Source: Muribaculaceae bacterium
GTDB taxonomy: Bacteria > Bacteroidota > Bacteroidia > Bacteroidales > Muribaculaceae
Assembly: GCA_022510465.1 (NCBI GenBank)
Contig: JAFLTJ010000015.1
Coordinates: 1 to 42,125 of the forward strand
Length of the DNA: 42,125 bases
Direction: 5' to 3'
The position numbers and the translations under genes were made by a program. Below, in pieces: positions 16,580 to 24,902 of this stretch. The notes beneath the pieces are model-generated. The model had not been told where the DNA came from. It did no database searches and saw nothing but the letters and a program-made list of their open reading frames with translations. How positions within the stretch are numbered: position 1 is the first letter of the stretch; each line of letters starts with the position of its first letter.

Positions 16580-17563
16580 ATGATATACGCAAGAATATCG
16601 GGAGTTTCATCATATATCCCCGACGATATCCTCGACAACGAGATGCTGTCGAAAATGGTAGATACCAACGATGAGTGGATAACCACGCGAGTAGGCATTA
16701 AAGAGCGCCGCATCCTCAAAAAAGATGGCGAAGGGTCGTCATACATGGGCGAGCTGGCGGTAAAACGGTTGCTCGACTCTACCGGGACCAAGGCCGAGGA
16801 GGTGGAATTGCTGATATGCGCCACGTCTAATCCCGACTATCGCTTTCCGTCGACGGCGTCGGTTATCGCTTACCGGTGTGGCCTGACGCGCTGTTATGCC
16901 TACGATATTCAGGCTGCGTGTGCCGGATTTTTGGTAGCACTGCAGGATGCAGCGGCCTACGTTCGCTCGGGGATGTACAAGAAGGTGGTGGTTGTAGCCG
17001 CCGAGAAGATGTCGTCGATGGTGAATTATGAAGACCGCTCAACGTGCGCTCTCTTTGGCGACGGCGCGGCGGCAATGCTTGTGGAGCCGACCGACAGGGA
17101 GGTTGGTATCATTGACGGAGTGTTCCATGTAGATGGCATAGGCCGCGACCACTTGCTGATGCCGGCCGGCGGCTCGGTGCTCCCAACGACGGTGGAGACG
17201 GTCAAGGCCGGGCAGAACTTCCTGTTCCAGGATGGGCGCACGGTTTACAAGCATGCGGTAACCGATATGCTTGAATCGACGCTTGAGATTGCCGAGCGCA
17301 ACAATCTGTCGATGGAGTCGATAGACTATCTGATACCCCATCAGGCTAATCTGCGTATCATCGAGGCGGTGTCGTCGCGCGCCGGAATTGCGCCCGAAAA
17401 GGTGCTTGTCAACATTGAGAAGGTTGGAAACACGTCGGCAGCCTCAATTCCGCTGTGTATAGACCAGTATCGCGAGCAGCTTAAGCCGGGCGACCGCCTT
17501 GTGTTGACCGCGTTTGGCGCCGGATTCACCTGGGGCGCCATGTATGTCATCTGGGACCTGTAA
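16580..17563 (+). CDS. fabH: Beta-ketoacyl-ACP synthase III
   Basis: FabH starts type II fatty acid synthesis by condensing acetyl-CoA (or a branched-chain acyl-CoA) with malonyl-ACP. The 327-residue product has the complete catalytic triad: Cys114 in QAACAGF, His254 in IPHQAN and Asn284 in VGNTSAAS. The C-terminal GAGFTWGAMYV is also typical. It is preceded by an unusually long structured gap and followed 21 nt later by the glutaminyl cyclase gene, which may share its transcript. Primer preference for straight or branched chains cannot be read from the sequence here. Confidence 0.97.
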   Translation: MIYARISGVSSYIPDDILDNEMLSKMVDTNDEWITTRVGIKERRILKKDGEGSSYMGELAVKRLLDSTGTKAEEVELLICATSNPDYRFPSTASVIAYRCGLTRCYAYDIQAACAGFLVALQDAAAYVRSGMYKKVVVVAAEKMSSMVNYEDRSTCALFGDGAAAMLVEPTDREVGIIDGVFHVDGIGRDHLLMPAGGSVLPTTVETVKAGQNFLFQDGRTVYKHAVTDMLESTLEIAERNNLSMESIDYLIPHQANLRIIEAVSSRAGIAPEKVLVNIEKVGNTSAASIPLCIDQYREQLKPGDRLVLTAFGAGFTWGAMYVIWDL

Positions 17564-17584
17564 GGCCTGCTGCGGATGTGAGAA

Positions 17585-18583
17585 ATGATAAAAATCCGGC
17601 ATACGATATTGATAATCTGCGCGTTGGCGATGTTGTCGTGTCAATCGGGCGCCAAGGTGGCCGAGAGTGCGGCGGCTCCGTTGGCCAATCCGTATGAGAA
17701 TGTGCCGGTGTTTGACGCCGATTCGGCGTTCGGTTATATAGCGGCGCAGCTCGATTTCGGGCCGCGAGTTCCGGGTACGGAGGGACATCGCCGGTGTGGC
17801 GAATATATAATTGCGTCGATGTCGGCCTTAGCTGATACCGTCGTCACTCAAAAGGCCGAAGTCACGGCCTATACGGGGGATAAACTGCCTATAACCAATA
17901 TTATAGCCCGATTTAACCGGGGCGCCAAAGAACGTGTGCTGATATTGGCTCACTGGGATACGCGCCCGTGGGCCGACGCAGATGGCAACAAGGCCAATCG
18001 TAACCGCCCCATCCCCGGAGCCAACGACGGCGGTAGCGGAGTGGCGGTGATGATGGAGCTTGCGCGTCATCTGCAGGGTGAGGCGCTGCCGGTGGGGGTG
18101 GATTTGCTGTTTGTTGACGCCGAGGATTATGGCGATAGTGACGGTTTTGGCGACACGTCGGCAACATGGTGTCTCGGCACTCAGTATTTTGCAGAACAAC
18201 TGCCTTATACCCCCGAAACTATGCCGAAATATGGCATTTGCCTGGATATGGTAGGGGGCGCTGGGGCTGTGTTTCATCGGGATTATGTTTCCCATCGGGC
18301 CGCCGGCGGGGTGCTCGACCGCGTGTGGAGCGTAGCGGCCGCGGGCGGATATGGCGACCGGTTTGTGAACGAACTTGGCGGTTCGATTGTCGACGACCAT
18401 CTGTATATCAATCGGGCTGGGATTCCGTGTATCGACATTGTGGAACACCAGAGCCGGGCTACCGGGGGATTTCCGGCGACATGGCACACGCTGAACGATA
18501 ATCTTGAGAATATTGACCGGGCGTCGCTGAAAGCGGTTGGCCAAACGTTGCTCAATCTTTTGTATAGCGAGAGGGGAGAATAG
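17585..18583 (+). CDS. Glutaminyl cyclase, M28-type lipoprotein
   Basis: Likely a glutaminyl-peptide cyclotransferase that turns N-terminal Gln of exported proteins into pyroglutamate in the periplasm. It has a lipoprotein signal with Cys19 (AMLSC). The M28-like zinc ligands are Asp148 in GANDGGSG, Glu180 in FVDAEDYG and His301 in TWHTLND. The GPRVPGTEGHRRCGEY start and the SATWCLGTQYF block resemble Bacteroidetes cyclases such as that of Porphyromonas gingivalis more than aminopeptidases, and fewer zinc ligands are visible than a two-zinc aminopeptidase needs. At 332 residues it has the expected size. It lies just after fabH. An M28 peptidase role cannot be fully excluded. Confidence 0.85.
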   Translation: MIKIRHTILIICALAMLSCQSGAKVAESAAAPLANPYENVPVFDADSAFGYIAAQLDFGPRVPGTEGHRRCGEYIIASMSALADTVVTQKAEVTAYTGDKLPITNIIARFNRGAKERVLILAHWDTRPWADADGNKANRNRPIPGANDGGSGVAVMMELARHLQGEALPVGVDLLFVDAEDYGDSDGFGDTSATWCLGTQYFAEQLPYTPETMPKYGICLDMVGGAGAVFHRDYVSHRAAGGVLDRVWSVAAAGGYGDRFVNELGGSIVDDHLYINRAGIPCIDIVEHQSRATGGFPATWHTLNDNLENIDRASLKAVGQTLLNLLYSERGE

Positions 18584-18634
18584 GCGGGCGGCAACCCCGC
18601 GGCCACGGCAACAATGTTGAAAATGGGGAAAAGA

Positions 18635-18666
18635 TTTGGCATTGGGAAAATTTAGTTGTATCTTTG
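18635..18666 (+). promoter_or_regulatory. Probable promoter of the sufE-like gene
   Basis: TTTG at 18635-18638, a 20-nt spacer and TATCTTTG at 18659-18666: an exact match to the Bacteroidetes -33/-7 pattern. The predicted start, near 18673, gives a leader of about 30 nt. Confidence 0.8.
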
Positions 18667-18703
18667 TTATTTGAAGATTTCATTGACCTAAATGATGTAA
18701 ATT

Positions 18704-19132
18704 ATGACAATCGAGGAACGTCAGCAAGAGATAATTGAGGAGTTTACCGATGTAGAGGATTGGATGGACCGATATGGAATGATTATCGATATGGGTAACT
18801 CCTTGCCTCCCATTGCCGAGCAACTGAAAACGCCGTCAAATCTGATTGAGGGATGTCAAAGCCGCGTGTGGCTCGACGCCCGGTTGACGCCGGAGGGCAC
18901 GGTTCATTATACGGCTGATAGCGACGCGATTATAGTTAAAGGTATTATCTCGATGCTGGTTGATGTGCTCAATGACCATACGCCCGATGAGATTCTTAAC
19001 GCAAATCTTCATTTTATTGACGATATAGGGTTGGCCGAAAATTTATCGCCGACACGCTCCAACGGCTTGACAGCCATGCTGAAACAGATGAAAATGTATG
19101 CGCTTGCGTTTAAAACCCGTGCGCAGTCGTAA
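18704..19132 (+). CDS. sufE: SufE family Fe-S cluster assembly protein
   Basis: SufE accepts sulfane sulfur from the cysteine desulfurase SufS on a conserved cysteine and stimulates it for Fe-S cluster assembly. The 142-residue product is the typical length and has the sulfur-accepting Cys51 in IEGCQSRVW, with the family's leading EEF..D..DR pattern in the N-terminal helix. It is not near suf genes in this window; the rest of the SUF system must lie elsewhere. Its own near-consensus promoter lies upstream, and the transporter gene follows after 35 nt with no clear terminator between. Confidence 0.93.
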   Translation: MTIEERQQEIIEEFTDVEDWMDRYGMIIDMGNSLPPIAEQLKTPSNLIEGCQSRVWLDARLTPEGTVHYTADSDAIIVKGIISMLVDVLNDHTPDEILNANLHFIDDIGLAENLSPTRSNGLTAMLKQMKMYALAFKTRAQS

Positions 19133-19167
19133 TTGATTGAAAATATTAACAATACAATATTATCGCT

Positions 19168-20691
19168 ATGTTTAAAAATCATCCTCCAGGCTTGATTGCA
19201 GCCGCGCTCAGCAATATGGGCGAACGATTCGGCTATTACATTATGAATGCCGTGCTTGTGTTGTTTCTTTGTTCAAAATTTGGTTTGAGCGAGGAAACGA
19301 GTTCACTTGTTTATTCGTTTTTTTATGCCGGTATTTACATTCTCGCCTTGGTTGGCGGTGTGATAGCCGACAAGACTCGCAACTATAAGGGAACCATCAT
19401 TTCCGGTCTGTGCGTGATGTCTATCGGCTATATCATACTCGCCATACCTATCCTTGCAACCGAGGGAAACTCGTCGTGGTTGCTGACTCTTACATGTGGC
19501 GCCCTTTTCCTGATTGCTTTCGGTAACGGATTGTTTAAAGGCAATTTGCAGGCAATAGTCGGCCAGCTGTATGATAATCCCAAATACAGCGCTCAGCGCG
19601 ACTCGGGTTTTCAGATTTTCTATGTGTTTATCAACATCGGAGGACTGATAGCGCCCTTTATCGCGCCGGCATTGCGCAGCTGGTGGCTTGAAACCAACGG
19701 AATGACCTACGACGCATCGTTCCCGGCAATGTGTCACGAGTTTATAGGCAATGCCTCGGCGATGACCGCAGAGGGTATGGATAATCTTACAACGCTTGCC
19801 GCAAAAGTGGGTTATGTTGATTCAATGTCGATGAGCGAGTTTTGTGGCAAGTATCTGGATGTATTCAACACCGGTATCCATTATTCGTTTATCGCGTCGG
19901 TTGCTGCAATGTTGATTTCGTTGACCATTTTTGTTTGCACTAAGAAAGGTCTTCCTAATCCATCGGCACGCGCTAAAGCTGAGAGCGTATCAATATCGGC
20001 AGAGGAAAAAGCTGATATGGCCAAGGAGATACGTCAGCGTATGTATGCGCTGTTTGCAGTGCTTGGAATTGCCGTATTCTTCTGGTTCTCGTTCCATCAG
20101 AACGGAACGTCGATGTCGCTGTTTGCCAGAGACTTTGTGAAAACCGATTCAATCGCCCCCGAAATTTGGCAGTCGGTCAATCCGTTCTTTGTGATAGTGT
20201 TGACGCCGATTGTGATGTGGATATTCTCGGCGCTTAGCAGGCGAGGTAAAGAATTTTCAACACCGGCAAAGATTGCTATCGGTATGGGTATTGCCGGAGT
20301 AGCCTATCTGTTCCTCGCAGTGTATTCGGTAGCTATGGCCTATCCTTCGGGTACGGAGTTTAGAGAAATGGCAGTTGCCACACGCGAGGCAATGTTGTCG
20401 GGACCGTGGGTGCTTATAGTGTATTATTTCTTTATGACGGTTGCCGAGCTGTTTATTTCACCGCTTGGGCTGTCGTTTGTGTCAAAGGTAGCACCCCAGC
20501 ACTTGCAGGGATTGTGTCAGGGCCTTTGGCTCGGGGCAACGGCCGTTGGCAACCTCATGCTTTGGATTGGTCCGCTTGTGTACAACGCTTGCCCCCTCTG
20601 GGTAGCATGGACAATGTTCCTGGTTGTGTGTGTTATTTCGATGGGAGCCATGCTGGGTATGCTTAAGTGGCTTGAACGGGTAACTAAATAA
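19168..20691 (+). CDS. POT-family peptide MFS transporter
   Basis: A proton-coupled oligopeptide transporter that imports di- and tripeptides across the inner membrane. The 507-residue product is hydrophobic throughout, with about 12-14 membrane segments, and shows the family blocks GERFGYY at the first helix, GGVIADK in the first cytoplasmic loop and FQIFYVFINIGG in the middle. The first Glu of the usual ExxER motif in helix 1 is Asn here (NMGER). A longer loop at about 180-220 breaks up the middle. It probably shares a transcript with sufE. Function as a peptide importer is inferred from the family. Confidence 0.88.
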   Translation: MFKNHPPGLIAAALSNMGERFGYYIMNAVLVLFLCSKFGLSEETSSLVYSFFYAGIYILALVGGVIADKTRNYKGTIISGLCVMSIGYIILAIPILATEGNSSWLLTLTCGALFLIAFGNGLFKGNLQAIVGQLYDNPKYSAQRDSGFQIFYVFINIGGLIAPFIAPALRSWWLETNGMTYDASFPAMCHEFIGNASAMTAEGMDNLTTLAAKVGYVDSMSMSEFCGKYLDVFNTGIHYSFIASVAAMLISLTIFVCTKKGLPNPSARAKAESVSISAEEKADMAKEIRQRMYALFAVLGIAVFFWFSFHQNGTSMSLFARDFVKTDSIAPEIWQSVNPFFVIVLTPIVMWIFSALSRRGKEFSTPAKIAIGMGIAGVAYLFLAVYSVAMAYPSGTEFREMAVATREAMLSGPWVLIVYYFFMTVAELFISPLGLSFVSKVAPQHLQGLCQGLWLGATAVGNLMLWIGPLVYNACPLWVAWTMFLVVCVISMGAMLGMLKWLERVTK

Positions 20692-20712
20692 CAAGAGTAA
20701 AAAAATAGGCTT

Positions 20713-20752
20713 CTCGTAGTCGCGCGGCCCGGCGGGCATAGCGCGACACGAG
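20713..20752. other. Strong GC hairpin between transporter and epimerase genes
   Basis: CTCGT-A-GTCGCGC (20713-20725) pairs with GCGCGAC-ACGAG (20741-20752): 12 pairs with one bulged A and a 15-nt GC-rich loop. No T tract follows on the + strand, so it may be a weak terminator, an mRNA-stability hairpin or a leader element for the gene that starts 19 nt downstream. Confidence 0.55.
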
Positions 20753-20770
20753 GAGTTAATTATATAAACG

Positions 20771-21925
20771 ATGGAGCGACGACACGTAATGATAGTGACG
20801 GGAACGCGGGCCGAGTGGGGTCTGCTGAGCCCGGTTGCAAAGGCACTTGCAGCGCGTGACGATGTGAGAGTCAGTGTTGTTGCGACAAATATGCATTTGG
20901 AAGCCGCATACGGAATGACGGTTGGCGAGATTGAGGCCGACGGTTTTGATGTTGCCGCCCGTGTGCCGATGGCAACAGGCGGCGACGGTGAGGCAGCCAA
21001 AGTGCGCGCAATGGCGCGTTGTCTTGACGGCATGGTGGATGTCATAGAGAGACTCAGGCCCGATTGCACTCTGATTTTAGGCGACCGTTTTGAAATGCTT
21101 GCGGTTGCGTCGGCGTCGTTGATGATGCGTGTCCCAATCATCCATATTGCCGGCGGCGAAACGAGCGAAGGTGCTGTTGACGACTCGATAAGACACGCAA
21201 TTACCAAGATGTCATCGTTGCATCTGGCTGCAACAGAGCCGTTTTGCCGGCGCATTATCGCGATGGGAGAAAATCCGACAACGGTTATAAATACCGGGGC
21301 AATAGGAGTTTACAATATCCTCAACGAGAAGCTGATGACTCGCGACGAGCTGGAAAAGTCAACAGGTATTGACCTTTGTCGCGATACCGTCTTGCTTACC
21401 TATCACGCGGCGACACTTGACTCGGCCAATCCGGCGGAGCGTTTTGACGCTGTAATTGAGGCAATCGACCGTTTCCCCGAGTTACAAGTCGTTGTTACAT
21501 ACCCAAATAACGATGCAGGCGGCCGAGCCATTATAGAAAAGATTGACCGGTGGCAAAAGCGCCGGCCGGAGCAAATAAAAGTAATACCGAGCCTCGGTAA
21601 AATGCGCTATCTTAGTATGTTACAGTTTGTGAAAGCGGTTGTGGGAAATTCGTCGAGCGGACTTGTCGAGGTCCCTACAGCCCATATTCCAACTGTTGAT
21701 ATCGGTATCAGGCAGCAAGGGCGTCTTGCCGGAAAATCGGTGTTTCACGCAACTGACGATGTCGATTCGATTGCAGATGCGTTGAGGGTGGCACTTTCGC
21801 CGGAGGGCAAGGAAATAGCTCTCCGGGCCGAAAATCCATATTACAAGCCTGATACGCTGGATATAATGGTTAATGCCATATCAACGGCGCCGCTTAACAT
21901 AATCAAAAAATTCTATGACGCTTAA
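20771..21925 (+). CDS. UDP/GDP-sugar 2-epimerase (hydrolysing), NeuC/LegG type
   Basis: Members invert C2 and remove the nucleotide from UDP-GlcNAc (NeuC, giving ManNAc) or from a diacetamido sugar nucleotide (NeuC2/LegG), feeding sialic, legionaminic or pseudaminic-like acid synthesis in the cytoplasm. The 384-residue product shows the group's marks: VTGTRAEWGLL at 9-19, GDRFEM at 104-109 and HIAGGETSEG at 125-134 followed by DDSIRHAITK. It overlaps the next gene by 11 nt. With a CBS-guanylyltransferase-like gene two places down, the legionaminic-type (GDP-linked) route is more likely than plain sialic acid; this is inference. Confidence 0.85.
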   Translation: MERRHVMIVTGTRAEWGLLSPVAKALAARDDVRVSVVATNMHLEAAYGMTVGEIEADGFDVAARVPMATGGDGEAAKVRAMARCLDGMVDVIERLRPDCTLILGDRFEMLAVASASLMMRVPIIHIAGGETSEGAVDDSIRHAITKMSSLHLAATEPFCRRIIAMGENPTTVINTGAIGVYNILNEKLMTRDELEKSTGIDLCRDTVLLTYHAATLDSANPAERFDAVIEAIDRFPELQVVVTYPNNDAGGRAIIEKIDRWQKRRPEQIKVIPSLGKMRYLSMLQFVKAVVGNSSSGLVEVPTAHIPTVDIGIRQQGRLAGKSVFHATDDVDSIADALRVALSPEGKEIALRAENPYYKPDTLDIMVNAISTAPLNIIKKFYDA

Positions 21926-22622
21926 ACCGCTGTATATTATCCCGGCGCGTGGCGGCAGTAAAGGAATCCCACGCAAGAATATCAAGCCGTTTTTGGGGAA
22001 ACCGCTGATAGCCTATTCAATAGAGGTGGCTCTTGAAGGTGGCACAGACCCCGAGCGGGTTATTCTGTCGACCGACGACGACGAGATTGCAGCAGTGGCC
22101 GAGGGGTGTGGGCTTTCAGTTCCTTATCGCCGACCGGCTGCGCTTGCAACCGACGCGGCGGGCTCGCGTGAAGTGATACTTGACGCAATGGATTGGGCAG
22201 AAGAAAAGGGGATTGATTTTGATGTTGTTGTACTCCTCCAGCCAACGTCGCCACTGCGTTGTCGTGATGATGTTGACCGAGCTCTTGCGTTGTATCAGTC
22301 GCGTGAGGTTGATATGGTGGTAAGTGTTACGGCTGCTGCATGCAATCCCTACTATGACTGTTTTGAAACCGATTCTTCAACCGGAATGCTAAAGGTCAGT
22401 AAGGGAGACGGATTGCTGACGCGGCGCCAGGATGCGCCAAAAGCGTGGCAGTATAACGGCGCTGTTTATGTTATTAATCCGCAGTCAATCAGAGAAATGT
22501 CACTTGGGTTAATGCCACGTAGACTTCCGGTAGAAATGCCTCGCGAGCGGAGCGTTGATATAGATACTCAGCTTGACTGGACTATCGCCGAACTTATTGC
22601 CTCACAACAATCGCATAGATAA
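21915..22622 (+). CDS. CMP-nonulosonic acid cytidylyltransferase (NeuA/LegF/PseF type)
   Basis: Activates a sialic acid-like nine-carbon sugar with CTP to give the CMP-sugar used by glycosyltransferases. The 235-residue product has the cytidylyltransferase nucleotide-binding motif PARGGSKGIPRKN near 9-21, STDDDEIA at about 52-59, LLQPTSPLR near 105-113, and RRQDAPKAWQYNGAVYV in the second half. It has no extra C-terminal domain. The start overlaps the epimerase gene. Which acid is used (Neu5Ac, legionaminic or pseudaminic) cannot be told from sequence by eye. Confidence 0.88.
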   Translation: MTLKPLYIIPARGGSKGIPRKNIKPFLGKPLIAYSIEVALEGGTDPERVILSTDDDEIAAVAEGCGLSVPYRRPAALATDAAGSREVILDAMDWAEEKGIDFDVVVLLQPTSPLRCRDDVDRALALYQSREVDMVVSVTAAACNPYYDCFETDSSTGMLKVSKGDGLLTRRQDAPKAWQYNGAVYVINPQSIREMSLGLMPRRLPVEMPRERSVDIDTQLDWTIAELIASQQSHR

Positions 22623-22631
22623 CATCAAGTT

Positions 22632-23690
22632 ATGGAAAAACATCTAATGAATCAGTCGGCTACACTGCTTGAGGCGCTTAACAGACTCAATCGCTTGTCG
22701 GGCAGCGTGATGACGTTGTTGATTGTAAATGACAGCGGCGCGATGGTTGGTACGCTGACCGATGGCGATGCCAGGCGCGGCCTTCTTGCCGGCCGGTCAA
22801 TAGATACACCTGTCGAGGAGGTAATGCACCGGCAGTTTAAGTGGCTGGCCGACAATCATCCGTTGGATGTTGGCCGGTTGCGCGAGATTCGCGAGATGGG
22901 GATTAGGCTTGTGCCTGTGCTTGACGAGAATCATCATGTAGTTCGGATAATCGACACAAGGGTAACGTCGACAGTGTTGCCCGTAAGCGCGATATTGATG
23001 GCCGGGGGGCGCGGCGAGCGATTGCGCCCGTTAACACTCGACACACCAAAACCGTTACTTCAGATAGGCGGAAAAGCGATTATCGATTACAATATAGAGG
23101 CACTTGCATCGGTTGGAATCGATGATATAACAGTGACTACCAACTATTTAGCTGAGCAGATTCACGAACATTTCGCGCATCCGATTGCCGGAGTTAAAGT
23201 GCAGTGTATCAGGGAAAAACAATATTTGGGAACTGTTGGTTCGGCAGGGTTGGTTACACATCGGCCGGGAGGAACTACTTTGCTGATGAACAGCGACTTA
23301 CTGACTACAATTTCATTTGAGGATTTCTATCTGAAACACACAGCCACCGGCGCCGACATTACGGTTGCTGTCGTGCCATATAACGTGTCGGTTCCATACG
23401 CGATTTTGGAAACTGATAATCAGCGTGTTATCTCGCTCAGCGAAAAGCCGTCATATTCCTACTATGCCAACGCGGGTATCTACCTGATTAACAACGCCTT
23501 GCTGGAGCGCTTAGACGGTACAACACGTGTTGACGCAACAGATTTAATGGAGCAGGCAATCAAAGAAGGCCGGCTTGTTACTTATTTTCCTATTAACGGC
23601 ACGTGGATTGATATAGGCAATCCTGTAGATTTCAATCATGCTCGCGAATTGATGACACATCATAACCGCCTGTCGGAAAACAATCGTTAA
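22632..23690 (+). CDS. CBS-domain sugar-1-phosphate nucleotidyltransferase (PtmE-like)
   Basis: Two-part protein of 352 residues. The N-terminal CBS pair (about 1-115) contains VGTLTDGDARRG, and the C-terminal nucleotidyltransferase domain (from about 119) begins AILMAGGRGERLRPLT with DTPKPLL. The arrangement matches Campylobacter PtmE, a glucosamine-1-phosphate guanylyltransferase that opens the legionaminic acid pathway. It lies 9 nt after the CMP-sugar synthetase, so the three genes form one unit. A mannose- or heptose-1-phosphate transferase role is a less likely alternative. The CBS pair may sense a nucleotide, which is family knowledge only. Confidence 0.82.
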   Translation: MEKHLMNQSATLLEALNRLNRLSGSVMTLLIVNDSGAMVGTLTDGDARRGLLAGRSIDTPVEEVMHRQFKWLADNHPLDVGRLREIREMGIRLVPVLDENHHVVRIIDTRVTSTVLPVSAILMAGGRGERLRPLTLDTPKPLLQIGGKAIIDYNIEALASVGIDDITVTTNYLAEQIHEHFAHPIAGVKVQCIREKQYLGTVGSAGLVTHRPGGTTLLMNSDLLTTISFEDFYLKHTATGADITVAVVPYNVSVPYAILETDNQRVISLSEKPSYSYYANAGIYLINNALLERLDGTTRVDATDLMEQAIKEGRLVTYFPINGTWIDIGNPVDFNHARELMTHHNRLSENNR

Positions 23691-23715
23691 CTATCCTATC
23701 TAAAAGATTCAGAAC

Positions 23716-24888
23716 ATGGCAGATACCAATTTTATAGACTATGTAAAAATTTTGTGTCGCTCGGGAAAAGGGGGTGCAGGTTCGCGCCATTTCTACCGTG
23801 CCAAGTATGTTCCCAAAGGGGGACCGGATGGAGGTGATGGCGGTCGCGGAGGGCATATTATTCTGAAAGGTAACCGGAATATGTGGACACTCCTGCCGTT
23901 GAAATATCGCCGTCACATTTTTGCAGGTAACGGTCAGAGCGGCTCAGGAGGGCGCTCGTTTGGAAAGGATGGCGAGGATGTTATTGTTGAGGTGCCGTGT
24001 GGAACGGTGGTATTTGATTCTGAAACAGGCGAATATCTCACGGAAGTGACAGAAGACGGTCAAGAGGTGCGTTTGCTCAGAGGTGGTCGTGGTGGCCTCG
24101 GGAACTGGCATTTCAAAAGTGCTACAAATCAGACTCCCCGCTATGCGCAGCCGGGAGAACCGGCAGTGGAGCGCAGTGTTATCCTGGAACTCAAGCTTTT
24201 GGCTGACGTAGGTTTGGTAGGTTTTCCCAATGCGGGCAAGTCAACTCTTGTGTCATCGCTTTCAGCAGCGCGGCCCAAGATAGCCGATTATCCGTTTACC
24301 ACCATGGAGCCGCAATTGGGCATAGTTGCCTATCGCGACAATCGCTCGTTTGTCATGGCCGATATTCCCGGTATTATCGAAGGTGCCAGCGAGGGGAAAG
24401 GACTGGGCCTTAGGTTTTTGCGACACATCGAGCGCAATGCGGTACTGTTGTTTATGGTTCCGGCCGACGCCGACGACATATCCGAGCAATATAAGATACT
24501 TTCACGCGAGTTGGAACAATTTAATCCGCAGTTGGCCGACAAACCGCGCATATTGGCCATTTCCAAAAGTGACATGCTCGACGATGAATTGATAGCGGAA
24601 ATGGAATCGACACTTCCTGAGGGTGTTCCGCACGTGTTTATCTCGGCGGTATCGGGAATGGCGCTTACAGAACTTAAGGATATGCTTTGGCGTGAAATTA
24701 CTGCCGAAAGCAACCGCATAGAGACTGCACCAATCACCCATCGCCCTCTTGACGGCCATCACCGCGTTCGCGAAGAGGATGAATTTATATTTGAACCGGA
24801 ACCAATTCAGGAGGAGCCCGAAGATGAAGATTTCGGGGATGACGGAGAATGGGATGAGTTGGACTGGGTATATAACACCGAAAATTAA
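23716..24888 (+). CDS. obgE: GTPase Obg
   Basis: Obg is an essential GTPase of late 50S ribosome assembly and stress response. The 390-residue product has the glycine-rich Obg fold (about 1-158, with [12 protein letters not shown]), then a G domain with Walker [10 protein letters not shown] at 169-177, DIPG at 216-219, SKSD near 283 in place of the usual NKxD, and ISAVSG. The C-terminal tail is acidic ([16 protein letters not shown]). It starts 25 nt after the nucleotidyltransferase gene and is followed 14 nt later by hflX. In many Bacteroidetes adk precedes obg; here a sugar activation cluster does. Confidence 0.97.
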   Translation: MADTNFIDYVKILCRSGKGGAGSRHFYRAKYVPKGGPDGGDGGRGGHIILKGNRNMWTLLPLKYRRHIFAGNGQSGSGGRSFGKDGEDVIVEVPCGTVVFDSETGEYLTEVTEDGQEVRLLRGGRGGLGNWHFKSATNQTPRYAQPGEPAVERSVILELKLLADVGLVGFPNAGKSTLVSSLSAARPKIADYPFTTMEPQLGIVAYRDNRSFVMADIPGIIEGASEGKGLGLRFLRHIERNAVLLFMVPADADDISEQYKILSRELEQFNPQLADKPRILAISKSDMLDDELIAEMESTLPEGVPHVFISAVSGMALTELKDMLWREITAESNRIETAPITHRPLDGHHRVREEDEFIFEPEPIQEEPEDEDFGDDGEWDELDWVYNTEN

Positions 24889-24902
24889 CTCTGTTGTAAG
24901 AA

